Part shown: piece by piece, positions 8,531 to 15,326 of the stretch | How the letters are laid out: every line of letters begins with the position of its first letter | Position numbering within the stretch: the stretch's first letter is position 1 | Assembly (NCBI GenBank): GCA_027398005.1 | Contig: DAHYUM010000009.1 | Span: forward strand, 1-34,853 | DNA: 34,853 nucleotides | Direction of reading: 5' to 3' | DNA from: a bacterium | GTDB taxonomy: Bacteria; Bacteroidota; Ignavibacteria; Ignavibacteriales; Melioribacteraceae | Notes under the pieces: generated by a model | The model's input: the letters and a program-made list of their open reading frames with translations, nothing else | What the model was told of the DNA's origin: nothing | Databases searched by the model: none | Translations under genes and position numbers: made by a program

Positions 8531-8650
8531 TTATATTTTCAAATCCCCGTATTGCATTATCGGCTTCTTATGCCCCTGCATAAATGTATTAAAATCGGAC
8601 ACGGTAATTATGCCCGGTTTGATAAGTGCGCTTTTGTAATAGTATGACAT
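8531..8650 (-). CDS. Possible 39-aa small protein
   Basis: An ATG-initiated frame of 39 codons (MSYYYKSALIKPGIITVSDF..., ends KI-TAA), too short for the ORF track, begins 18 nt after the stop of the interrupted ABC-type gene on the same strand. Composition is protein-like (many Y, K, I) with no TM segment. The ribosome site is weak. It may be a genuine small gene co-transcribed with the ABC-type gene, or a decayed remnant. No family recognised. Confidence 0.35.
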   Translation of the reverse strand: MSYYYKSALIKPGIITVSDFNTFMQGHKKPIMQYGDLKI

Positions 8651-8668
8651 TTCGCGCTTACGGTAAGT

Positions 8669-9541
8669 TTACTCATTAGCTTTAATCCTGTGTGAAATAT
8701 CCCTTATAGCCACACGGCTTTCCATAAGCTCGGGCAGGTATTCAACAGACGACATAAAAGTCCACAGGTAAGCCACAATAGCATAAATGTTGCCTGTTGT
8801 AAACTCATTCATATCAATAGCAATAAATAGAACTACAACAAAGATAAAAAGGAGCACAAGCCTCATAATGCTGAAATTTGCGGCGTTCCATATCCCTATT
8901 TTGAATTTCACCTTCTCTATAGATGAATAGAAATTTTTGACCTCTTTTCTATCTTTTTTGGCAAACACACCGAATAGGTTCTCGTAATCGTCGTGATAAT
9001 TTTTTTGCAGTACTGCCACTTTCGTATTATAAATTTGTCACATATATATTAAAGGCACGGCAACAATAAGGCATGCAACTGAAATTCTGTAATCGAAAAT
9101 GGAAAGAGCCGCAATAGCGCCTACAATAGAGATAACCTGTTCAAAGGCCTCGGGCACCCTGTATTGGAAAAATGTAATAAATTCCTGCGAAAGCTGGGCT
9201 CTTCCGGCGGCAATAGTAATATCAATTTTATCCTTTTCCGCCTGGTCGGCCACTTTATCGGCAATTCTGGCAAGCATACGCTGAAAAATCTTCGGTTCCA
9301 GCCCGCGCCTGAATGCCCCCGAAGCCGAGTTTGTAATATAAGCCCCTACCCACAAAAGGAAAGGTATTAAACGGACTGAATCGCTGAAAAGGGTCCTAAA
9401 ATTCCGGTTCTCAATGAAAGCATCTATCAGATTTCCGAATAATGTTGGTTCAAGCACCCAGGCCACCTGCTCAATTAAAAGAAGGACAAATATTAATGAG
9501 AAGCCTTTCTTATTCTGCTTTGCAATATCTAAAAGATGCAT
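8669..9541 (-). pseudogene. ABC-type six-transmembrane domain protein (ABC_membrane_3-like), interrupted by in-frame TGA
   Basis: The two track ORFs 9038-9556 and 8669-9019 are one reading frame: the frame continues unbroken through a single TGA at 9038-9040 (…AVPLIYM-stop-QIYNTKVAVLQKNY…). Together they give about 290 codons resembling the stand-alone six-TM ABC permease-like family (PF13748 style): TM segments around FSLIFVLLLIEQ, LIPFLLWVGAY, VISIVGAIAALSIF, CLIVAVPLIYM, LVLLFIFVVVLFIAI and IYAIVAYLWTF, with a conserved middle 'RAQLSQEFITFFQYRVPEAFEQ'. No ATPase domain is present, as in that family. TGA ends several other genes here (secA, ftsH, the AddB-like gene), so it is a real stop in this genome. 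Likely a recent nonsense mutation or a sequencing/assembly error. I prefer ATG 9541 over the track's TTG 9556; neither has a strong ribosome site. Confidence 0.75.
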
Positions 9542-9683
9542 ACCCGGGTTCCGCAATTGTTAAATAGTTTACTGTTTTTTTGACACGGCACAGGTATTTA
9601 AGGTTGAACCATTTTTATGAATATTAATGGGAAAAAAGAAGAAAGGCAAAAACGAATTAAAAACCAGACCTATTGTCAGAAAT

Positions 9684-9719
9684 AAAAAAGGCCGGTTTTG
9701 AATTAAAAACCAGCCTTTT
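9684..9719 (-). terminator. Intrinsic terminator of the TIGR03545-like gene
   Basis: On the minus strand AAAAAGGCTGGTTTT pairs with AAAACCGGCCTTTTTT across a short AT loop with one mismatch, followed by TTTATTT. It lies about 20 nt past the stop at 9741. The sequence is nearly symmetrical and may also terminate transcripts coming from the other side. Confidence 0.8.
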
Positions 9720-9740
9720 TATGACATCATATCCTTTTGC

Positions 9741-11603
9741 TCACTTTTTCTTGAAAATATCCTTCAATTTATCTTCAATAAAGTTGTTTTTTTCTTTGTT
9801 CAGCTTATCGGTAAGCTCTTTCTTTTTACCTTCAATAAAGGCGGTTTTATCGTTAATTATCCCCTGGTATGCGGCCAGCTGGTTCTTTACATCCTCAATT
9901 TTAGAGGCATATTGTTTTTCGAACTTATCCCTTTCTTTCTGCACATAATCGTAAAATTTGGCTTTAAGCTGATCCTGCAGTTTCTGGAATTCGGCCCCGA
10001 TAACTGAAGTAAGGCGTTCGGCAATTTTCTGGTCCAAGTCGGTGGAAATGGCAATATCCAAATTTCCCCCCGTATCCCATAATCTAACGCCGACATTAAA
10101 AGAATTAATTCCCTTAAGAACTTCCTGCACAATCTGCTCGGCAATATTTTTAGGAGCCGCATCAAACTGAACCGCTACGTTTGAGAGGTCGAATTTCATT
10201 TCGGCATCGAAATTTGAACCGGGCACTTTAATTCTAAATGAAGAAGTCAAACTTGCGTTCTTTATGCTCGATGGAAGGAAACCCGAATTGCCAATCTTAA
10301 ATTCACCCACCGGAACCCCTGCAAGCGAAACAGTATATTCATCTAACGGAAGATCTTTTCTTCTATCCATTAACCCTGTAATTGATAGTTTTCTTACATT
10401 ATCGGCAGTACCTTCAAGCTGAAACGTAGTTGGCAAACCGGTAATATTCTGGTTATCTGTAATATTATTAACCTGCCCTTTGGCTTCAAGAGTATTTATT
10501 ACTGTCTTGTCACCTGTTCCGTAGGTAAGCAGAATATTCTTAATCCACAGTTTCGGGTAGCCCCTGTCAACGGGGAATTTAATATCCTGCCCTTCAAAGC
10601 GAACCGGTTTTTCTACTTCCGGTTCGGGAGCATATTTTTTAACACTGCTCCTTCCTACATCAACCCAGTAAAGATATTTCTTTATCCTTTCATACATTTC
10701 GCTTCCTACAAGAAGCTGAGCAACACCCGGCATCGAAATTGAAGGAAGGCGCGCTGCGCTTTTAAGATGCTCGTAATCGGTCTTAATGTAATTGTCTATC
10801 GAATCGATTGAAGTTATGGTAGAATTGATAAACCCCGTTGCAACTTCGGTATTCCTGCTTACCAGCCCCGAGACTTCGTTAACGGTTTTAAGGGTGTTAT
10901 CTACGGTTGAAATTGCTTGAAGGATATTCTGCGGATTATTAAGCTCGTTTACATTGATAGTCTTAATATTAGCCTCAAGCTCGGTTAAACGGGTTTTAGT
11001 CTTCTCATAATCATTCTTCATCCCGTTCCATTTAGTAACCGCGTAATCAACTTTCCTTTTAAGGGTGTCTATGTTTTTAATAGTTTTAATATCAAGGGCG
11101 GCAATAAGGCTATCGGGGTTAAACCCTTTTTTAAGTTTCGAAGCATCGAAAATGGGGCTGGCCGAAAGTGTTTTCTTAAGAGTATTTTCGGCAATGGCAG
11201 TAAAATTATTGCCGGCTCTTTCAAATACCGATTGTTTTTTCTTTCCTTCGGGCAGAGCGCCGTCGGTTGCGCGTTTGGTGCCGACAATAAGGTTATGCAC
11301 TTCAATTGTTTCAATAATGTACTTGCCCCTTAAGAGCTGATTGGCATCCATTTCGAATTTGACTTTTTTCGTCTCGAACAGATTTTCCCATGTAGCGTTG
11401 GGGTTGGCTACCTGCATTGCGTTCCATTCAATGCCAACGGGAAAGAAGTGCACTTTAAGCCCTCCAATATCAACTTTTGCTCCTACAATTTCCTCCCCTG
11501 CCTCTTCAATGCTGTTTTCTACAATTTTATCGAGGAACAGATAAACAAAAAGAACAGCCAGCACAATGGGCACAAGCGCGAACCATAAAAATTTCTTTCT
11601 CAT
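9741..11603 (-). CDS. TIGR03545-like AsmA-type membrane protein
   Basis: This 620-aa protein has one N-terminal TM helix (residues about 5-25, FLWFALVPIVLAVLFVYLFL), followed by an AsmA-like start (VGAKVDIGGLKVHFFPVGIEW, LLRGKYIIETIEVHNLIVGT), so most of it should be periplasmic. A central region (about 180-280) and the extreme C-terminus (about 535-620, KFYDYVQKERDKFEKQYASK) are charged and probably coiled coil; the part between is beta-rich. Size, architecture and the direct link to a TIGR03546-like partner match the paired conserved families TIGR03545/TIGR03546, whose function is not established. By analogy with AsmA-type proteins a role in envelope lipid handling is possible, but this is inference. 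The start ATG overlaps the partner's TGA by 4 bp (ATGA), indicating translational coupling. Confidence 0.75.
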   Translation of the reverse strand: MRKKFLWFALVPIVLAVLFVYLFLDKIVENSIEEAGEEIVGAKVDIGGLKVHFFPVGIEWNAMQVANPNATWENLFETKKVKFEMDANQLLRGKYIIETIEVHNLIVGTKRATDGALPEGKKKQSVFERAGNNFTAIAENTLKKTLSASPIFDASKLKKGFNPDSLIAALDIKTIKNIDTLKRKVDYAVTKWNGMKNDYEKTKTRLTELEANIKTINVNELNNPQNILQAISTVDNTLKTVNEVSGLVSRNTEVATGFINSTITSIDSIDNYIKTDYEHLKSAARLPSISMPGVAQLLVGSEMYERIKKYLYWVDVGRSSVKKYAPEPEVEKPVRFEGQDIKFPVDRGYPKLWIKNILLTYGTGDKTVINTLEAKGQVNNITDNQNITGLPTTFQLEGTADNVRKLSITGLMDRRKDLPLDEYTVSLAGVPVGEFKIGNSGFLPSSIKNASLTSSFRIKVPGSNFDAEMKFDLSNVAVQFDAAPKNIAEQIVQEVLKGINSFNVGVRLWDTGGNLDIAISTDLDQKIAERLTSVIGAEFQKLQDQLKAKFYDYVQKERDKFEKQYASKIEDVKNQLAAYQGIINDKTAFIEGKKKELTDKLNKEKNNFIEDKLKDIFKKK

Positions 11604-12130
11604 CTCAGCCCTCCCAAATCGCGTATTTTAATGTACCATCTTACAAGCAGGCTTTTATTCAATGTCTGGTAAATTTTCCACTTATGCACCTTTGCACCAA
11701 TATGTTGCCGGTATTTAACAACAAACAGTTTCATTCCAAAATAAACGGGAGTAAAAAGTATTAATGCCGATACAAAACTGCCCATCACTACAGTATTGTT
11801 GAAACGCGATAGCGGGGCAACAGGGGCATTGTAAAGGAATGTGTAGCCGCCATCGAGAAAAGTAAGCTTGGTCAACAGGAAATACCCGAACTGGTGAAAA
11901 AGTGGATCGAGAAGAAAGGCAAAAAGCCCGAAAATTGTAAACCCGAGCACTGCAGCCCCTAAATTTACATTCAGTATCAAAATAAGTATCCAGACAATTA
12001 TTCCCTGCAGATTAAGCGAAGGCGATAATCCGATAATTGAACCGAGCGCAAAACCGAGCGCTATCTGTTTCGGGTTCTCTCCATCCCGGAATATCTTTAG
12101 TATGTCGCGTAGTAATTTTAACCAGAACAT
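11600..12130 (-). CDS. TIGR03546-like (DUF2062-type) integral membrane protein
   Basis: This 176-aa protein has about four hydrophobic segments (IALGFALGSIIGLSPSL, GIIVWILILILNVNLGAAVLG, FTIFGLFAFLLDPLF, VVMGSFVSALILFTPVYFG). The pattern 'NPKQIALGFALGSIIGLSP' resembles DUF2062 proteins, where a P-x-x-x-A-x-G-x-A-x-G motif precedes the first TM. It is consistent with TIGR03546, which occurs next to TIGR03545. It lies in a minus-strand operon: the EamA transporter ends 5 nt upstream of this start (ribosome site AAGGA) and the TIGR03545-like gene overlaps its stop by 4 bp. The pair presumably forms an inner-membrane/periplasm complex. The biochemical role is unknown. Confidence 0.75.
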   Translation of the reverse strand: MFWLKLLRDILKIFRDGENPKQIALGFALGSIIGLSPSLNLQGIIVWILILILNVNLGAAVLGFTIFGLFAFLLDPLFHQFGYFLLTKLTFLDGGYTFLYNAPVAPLSRFNNTVVMGSFVSALILFTPVYFGMKLFVVKYRQHIGAKVHKWKIYQTLNKSLLVRWYIKIRDLGGLR

Positions 12131-12135
12131 ATATT

Positions 12136-13062
12136 TTATTCCTTGCTGAATTTCTTACCTGAAAATAAGAATAATTTAGGAAATCTGACTATAGTAACTC
12201 CGCATACAATAAGCAGAGCAGAAATTGCCATTTTAAGAGTTATTATTTCGCCAAGCATAAAAACGGCCATTATTGCGGCCATTACCGGCTGAAGATACAC
12301 ATAAATGGCCACAAATGAGGCAGGCGCGCTTTTTAAGGCTATGCTGTTCAATAAGTAAGGTATTAAAGTGCCAACCGTAAGAACCATTATTAAAGGGTAA
12401 TAATCTGCAAACTTTACCGGACCGAAGTTAAAATAGAATACATCGCCGAATGTTAAAGGAAGAATTTCGATAGAGGCAAAAATGAAGACATAAGTAATAA
12501 TTGTAAACGGTTTGTAAATTTTAAGAAGCGGCTTAACAAGGGCGAGATAAATTGAGTACAAAAAAGAATTTAGTATAATAAATAGATTGCCCCAAAGATA
12601 GCCCCCCATTTTAAATCCGCTGAAATCTATTAGATTGCTCACTCCCGAAAAAGCTACAAGCACCCCTATAAGTTTGCCAAGCGAAAATTCCTCCTGCCTG
12701 AGCACAAGAGCAACAATTAATGTGAATATAGGCACCGAAGAGACTATAATCGTCGCATTAATTGCGGTTGAAAGCTGCAGCCCTTTCAGGTAAAAATAAA
12801 TATTACCCGTTACACCAAATAACGCAAGAACAGCCAATCGCAATAAATGGCTTTTCTCCTTAACCCTCTCACGCTGAAAAATAAAGAATACCAGTGCAAA
12901 TACAATGGCAATGCCCCAAATGCGCGCAAATGCCAGAAAACCGGGGCCGAAAGTTCTAAACGCCAGTTTTGAATAAATTGGCAGTGCCCCGAAACAAACC
13001 TGCACTAAAAAAAGAGGCAAATGTACTTTTATAAAATAATTATCCCTGTTCCCGCTTTGCAT
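12136..13062 (-). CDS. EamA/DMT-family transporter
   Basis: This 308-aa inner-membrane protein has about ten TM helices arranged as two EamA repeats. The first half ends around LQLSTAINATIIVSSVPIFTLIVALVL, and the second holds LIPYLLNSIALKSAPASFVAIYVYLQPVMAAIMAVFMLGE, the typical EamA signature. EamA proteins export metabolites or amino acids; the substrate cannot be predicted. The ORF track begins at a GTG (13116), but the ATG at 13062 has a proper ribosome site (TAAGAG, 13067-13072) and gives the usual family length, so I place the start there. It is first in an operon with the TIGR03546/TIGR03545-like pair. Whether it is functionally tied to them is unclear. Confidence 0.9.
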   Translation of the reverse strand: MQSGNRDNYFIKVHLPLFLVQVCFGALPIYSKLAFRTFGPGFLAFARIWGIAIVFALVFFIFQRERVKEKSHLLRLAVLALFGVTGNIYFYLKGLQLSTAINATIIVSSVPIFTLIVALVLRQEEFSLGKLIGVLVAFSGVSNLIDFSGFKMGGYLWGNLFIILNSFLYSIYLALVKPLLKIYKPFTIITYVFIFASIEILPLTFGDVFYFNFGPVKFADYYPLIMVLTVGTLIPYLLNSIALKSAPASFVAIYVYLQPVMAAIMAVFMLGEIITLKMAISALLIVCGVTIVRFPKLFLFSGKKFSKE

Positions 13063-13066
13063 AAAA

Positions 13067-13071
13067 CTCTT
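13067..13071 (-). promoter_or_regulatory. Ribosome-binding site fixing the EamA start
   Basis: AAGAG on the minus strand, 4 nt before ATG 13062; there is no comparable site before the upstream GTG at 13116. Confidence 0.55.
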
Positions 13072-13266
13072 ATTTTTTCTACCGGCCAATATAGAGAATA
13101 AGATGATATAAATCACAATTTAAGATGCCGCTCTCTTCTTTTTAGGAACTATGGCGCATCAGTAATTGTTAAAAACATATATTAAGAGAAATTAATCCGG
13201 AAAAATATTGATTGTTAAAATGTGATTATTATTTTTGAAATGCAGATAAATTCAATTAACCAATCG

Positions 13267-13273
13267 AAAGGAG
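13267..13273 (+). promoter_or_regulatory. Ribosome-binding site fixing the cytochrome c start
   Basis: AAAGGAG lies 5 nt before ATG 13279. It selects this ATG over the track's earlier start at 13222 and places the signal peptide at the N-terminus. Confidence 0.75.
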
Positions 13274-13278
13274 TTATA

Positions 13279-13611
13279 ATGAAATACACAAAATACTTAC
13301 TTGCAATCGCAGCTTTATTGTTCGTAACAGTATCAGCTCAGGCTCAGACAAAGAAAGACGGAAAGAGCATTTTTGAAGCTTCAAAATGTAATATGTGCCA
13401 CAGCATTGCCAGCCAGAATATTACAACAAAAGGGAAAGCTCCCGATCTTTCAAACGTTGGCGCCGACAAAAAAGCTGATTGGATTGCCAAGTTTGTTACC
13501 AAACAGGAAAAATTAGACGGCAAACAGCACGGTATGATGTTCAAGGGTACACCCGAAGAATTGAAGACCCTTTCTACATGGCTTGGAACAATGAAAAAAG
13601 CCGCAAAATAA
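13279..13611 (+). CDS. Small periplasmic monohaem c-type cytochrome
   Basis: This 110-aa protein has a signal peptide (MKYTKYLLAIAALLFVTVSAQAQ) and one haem c attachment motif, CNMCH, soon after cleavage. Context such as KGKAPDLSNVGADKKADW and a C-terminal TPEELKTLSTWLGTMKK are typical of class I cytochrome c. Methionines in KQHGMMFKG are candidates for the distal haem ligand. The role is electron transfer in the periplasm; the partner oxidoreductase is not in this window. The ORF track starts 19 codons upstream, but that leader would precede the signal peptide, and the strong AAAGGAG favours ATG 13279. It is a single-gene unit with its own terminator. Confidence 0.92.
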   Translation: MKYTKYLLAIAALLFVTVSAQAQTKKDGKSIFEASKCNMCHSIASQNITTKGKAPDLSNVGADKKADWIAKFVTKQEKLDGKQHGMMFKGTPEELKTLSTWLGTMKKAAK

Positions 13612-13634
13612 TTTTGCCTAATCAGATAAAAGTT

Positions 13635-13667
13635 AAAAGCGGGAACTATCTTTTTCCCGCTTTTTTT
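13635..13667 (+). terminator. Intrinsic terminator of the cytochrome c gene
   Basis: An 11-bp stem AAAAGCGGGAA / TTCCCGCTTTT with an 8-nt loop, followed by an unbroken T run. It is one of the clearest terminators in the window. Confidence 0.92.
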
Positions 13668-13754
13668 ATTTTAAATAATTTCCCATTTATTCCCGTCAAA
13701 TTATTACCTTTGTGAATTATTATATATTTATTCTTGCTTAAAATATTTATTACA

Positions 13755-13772
13755 GCCGCACGCAGCTGCGGC
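13755..13772 (+). promoter_or_regulatory. Small 5'-leader hairpin upstream of the SMR exporter
   Basis: GCCGCA-CGCAGC-TGCGGC forms a 6-bp GC stem in an AT-rich leader, 24 nt before the SMR start codon. Guanidine exporters of this family are often under guanidine riboswitches, but the hairpin does not match the two ACGR-loop hairpins of the guanidine-II class. Function unknown. Confidence 0.4.
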
Positions 13773-13795
13773 ATTAAACCGGAATAAGGAATTAT

Positions 13796-14113
13796 ATGTC
13801 CTGGATCTATATTTTCATCGCTTCAATATTCGAAATAAGCTGGGCCGTTGGGCTTAAATACAGCAACGGTTTCAAAAATTTAAAAGCCAGCATCTTTACT
13901 GTTATTACAATGATATTGAGCTATGTTTTTCTGGCTATGGGGGCAAAACAACTGCCTATAGGCACTGCCTACGCGGTATGGACCGGAATAGGCGCTGTTG
14001 GCACTGCTGTTTATGGAATATTCTTTTTTAATGAACCGAGGGAATTCTTGAGGGTTTTCTTTCTATTTGTTATTATTGCCGGCATTATCGGACTGAAACT
14101 TACATCGAAATAA
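13796..14113 (+). CDS. Small multidrug resistance (SMR) exporter, SugE/Gdx-like
   Basis: This 105-aa inner-membrane protein has four TM helices, working as an antiparallel dimer in this family. Conserved features are Glu13 (the central proton/substrate carboxylate), Trp16 and WAVGLKYSNGF after TM1, and PIGTAYAVWTGIGAVGTAVYGI in TM3. WAxGLKYxxGF is the signature of the SugE/Gdx branch, whose members export guanidinium or quaternary ammonium ions coupled to proton import. Position 10 is Ser where many Gdx proteins have Gly, so the exact substrate is uncertain. The ribosome site AAGGA is 5 nt upstream. The methyltransferase gene follows after 4 nt, so the two are co-transcribed. Confidence 0.88.
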   Translation: MSWIYIFIASIFEISWAVGLKYSNGFKNLKASIFTVITMILSYVFLAMGAKQLPIGTAYAVWTGIGAVGTAVYGIFFFNEPREFLRVFFLFVIIAGIIGLKLTSK

Positions 14114-14117
14114 TTTT

Positions 14118-14654
14118 ATGAGAAAATTACTACACGACGAAATTACCCAAAACCGCTCTACTATAGAAACTCTGGAGAGCGTTAAAAAACTGCCCGTATA
14201 TGTTATTCTTAATAATATAAGAAGCAGCTACAATGTAGGCTCAATTTTCAGAACCTCGGACGGGGCAATGATTGAAAAATTATACCTCTGCGGCTACACC
14301 CCGCATCCCCCAAAGAAAGAAGTTCTGAAAACCGCGCTCGGTTCGCAGAACAGCGTTGCGTGGGAATATGTTAAGGACCCGGTTGAACTTGTTTTAAAAC
14401 TTAAGGAAGAGGGGATAAAAATAGGCGCTTTAGAGCTTACCGAAAACAGCATTCCCCACTACTCGTTTCAGAAAAACAATTTCCCGGTGGCTCTTTTGGT
14501 AGGCAACGAAATTAAAGGTGTTTCGCAGGACCTGCTGGATTTATGCGATTTCTCTCTCGAGATACCCCAGTACGGCATAAAACAATCGCTTAATGTGGCT
14601 GTTGCTTACGGCATTGCAGTATTCGAGCTTAGAAGAATTTTCGATACTATGTAG
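14118..14654 (+). CDS. TrmH/SpoU-family RNA 2'-O-methyltransferase
   Basis: This 178-aa protein carries all three SPOUT/SpoU motifs: motif 1 NIRSSYNVGSIFRTSDG (about 33-49), motif 2 VALLVGNEIKGVSQDLLDLCD (about 124-144) and motif 3 LEIPQYGIKQSLNVAVAYGIAVFE (about 147-170). These build the trefoil-knot SAM site. It methylates a ribose 2'-OH of tRNA or rRNA; the particular nucleotide cannot be deduced. It lacks the N-terminal RNA-binding extension of RlmB-type enzymes, making it closer to short TrmH/TrmL-like proteins. It has no obvious ribosome site of its own and starts 4 nt after the SMR stop, so translation is probably coupled. Its stop is only 4 nt from the convergent AlbA_2 gene. Confidence 0.92.
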   Translation: MRKLLHDEITQNRSTIETLESVKKLPVYVILNNIRSSYNVGSIFRTSDGAMIEKLYLCGYTPHPPKKEVLKTALGSQNSVAWEYVKDPVELVLKLKEEGIKIGALELTENSIPHYSFQKNNFPVALLVGNEIKGVSQDLLDLCDFSLEIPQYGIKQSLNVAVAYGIAVFELRRIFDTM

Positions 14655-14658
14655 GCGG

Positions 14659-15315
14659 CTACCCCGCATAGGTAAAAAAGGATTCCCCGTTTTCTTTCTG
14701 ATGGATTAGCACCAGGTTTGCGCGCACAAGTTTTATTAATGTGCGCGATGCCCGCCGGTAAGATATATTTCCGTATTTGCTTAACTCCTGCACTGTAATA
14801 GTTTCATTCTTATCCAGATAATCGAATACTATCTTTTCATCCTTCGAAATAACATAATTTGTAAGCCCGGCTCCCCTGGTCTGCGCCTGAAGAATTTTAA
14901 TCATTTCCTTTCCGGCAGGCACGCTTTTATCGTTAACCCGCACATATACGGCCGCCGTGTTAAGGTCCAGCTCCGCTAAGTAATCCTGCATTCTGTGCGG
15001 TTTAACATCCGATTCGAAGACCTCTACAATTAGGATTTCCTTTTTATCAATTTCAAAATCGTGCAGTTCATATTTAACGGGGGGAACGCAGTATTTTTCG
15101 GCAGTTTCAATAACAAGGCCGGCATCGGCTTTCTCGCCGTCAATTCCGTAAACCGATTTATCATCGTCTATGCCTATAAATAAAAAGCCTCCGCGCGTAT
15201 TGGCGAAGGCAATTAATTCTTTTGCTATTTTTTCGTGGGATGAGAAACGCTGTTTGAATTCAACCGTAAGCGATTCCCCTTTTTCAATCATTTCAAAAAC
15301 GGTCTTCCGTTTCAT
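14659..15315 (-). CDS. AlbA_2 (Schlafen-type) domain protein with winged helix
   Basis: This 218-aa cytoplasmic protein has an N-terminal AlbA_2/divergent AAA-4-type domain (about 10-130). Hallmarks are ESLTVEFKQRFS, KELIAFANTRGGFLFIGIDD and YGIDGE, ending in AAVYVRVNDKSVPAGKE. The C-terminal part (about 155-215, KIVFDYLDKNETITVQELSKYGNISYRRASRTLIKL) is a winged-helix-like DNA-binding region. Such proteins are annotated as putative transcriptional regulators or ATP-binding proteins; the true biochemical activity is not settled. It is last in the secA-glnB-SprE/PorW-like run, starting 11 nt after the preceding gene, so probably co-transcribed. Confidence 0.85.
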   Translation of the reverse strand: MKRKTVFEMIEKGESLTVEFKQRFSSHEKIAKELIAFANTRGGFLFIGIDDDKSVYGIDGEKADAGLVIETAEKYCVPPVKYELHDFEIDKKEILIVEVFESDVKPHRMQDYLAELDLNTAAVYVRVNDKSVPAGKEMIKILQAQTRGAGLTNYVISKDEKIVFDYLDKNETITVQELSKYGNISYRRASRTLIKLVRANLVLIHQKENGESFFTYAG

Positions 15316-15326
15316 ATAAAGCCGGG

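Noticed and set aside
9007-9040. Selenocysteine recoding at the in-frame TGA
   Set aside because: The only downstream structure is a 4-bp palindrome (GCAG-TA-CTGC), too small and not SECIS-like; no selenoprotein family is recognised.
9019-9040. Frameshift between the two ABC-type ORFs
   Set aside because: Counting codons from the GTG at 9019 back to the TGA shows both ORFs are in the same frame; it is a stop codon, not an indel.
9654-9712. Direct repeat GAATTAAAAACCAG (9654-9667 and 9699-9712) and a 24-codon Lys-rich ORF
   Set aside because: The second repeat copy is part of the terminator stem; the tiny ORF is A-rich low complexity with no support.
13755-13772. Guanidine-II (mini-ykkC) riboswitch upstream of the SMR gene
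   Set aside because: Only one hairpin is present and its loop does not match ACGR; two such hairpins are required.
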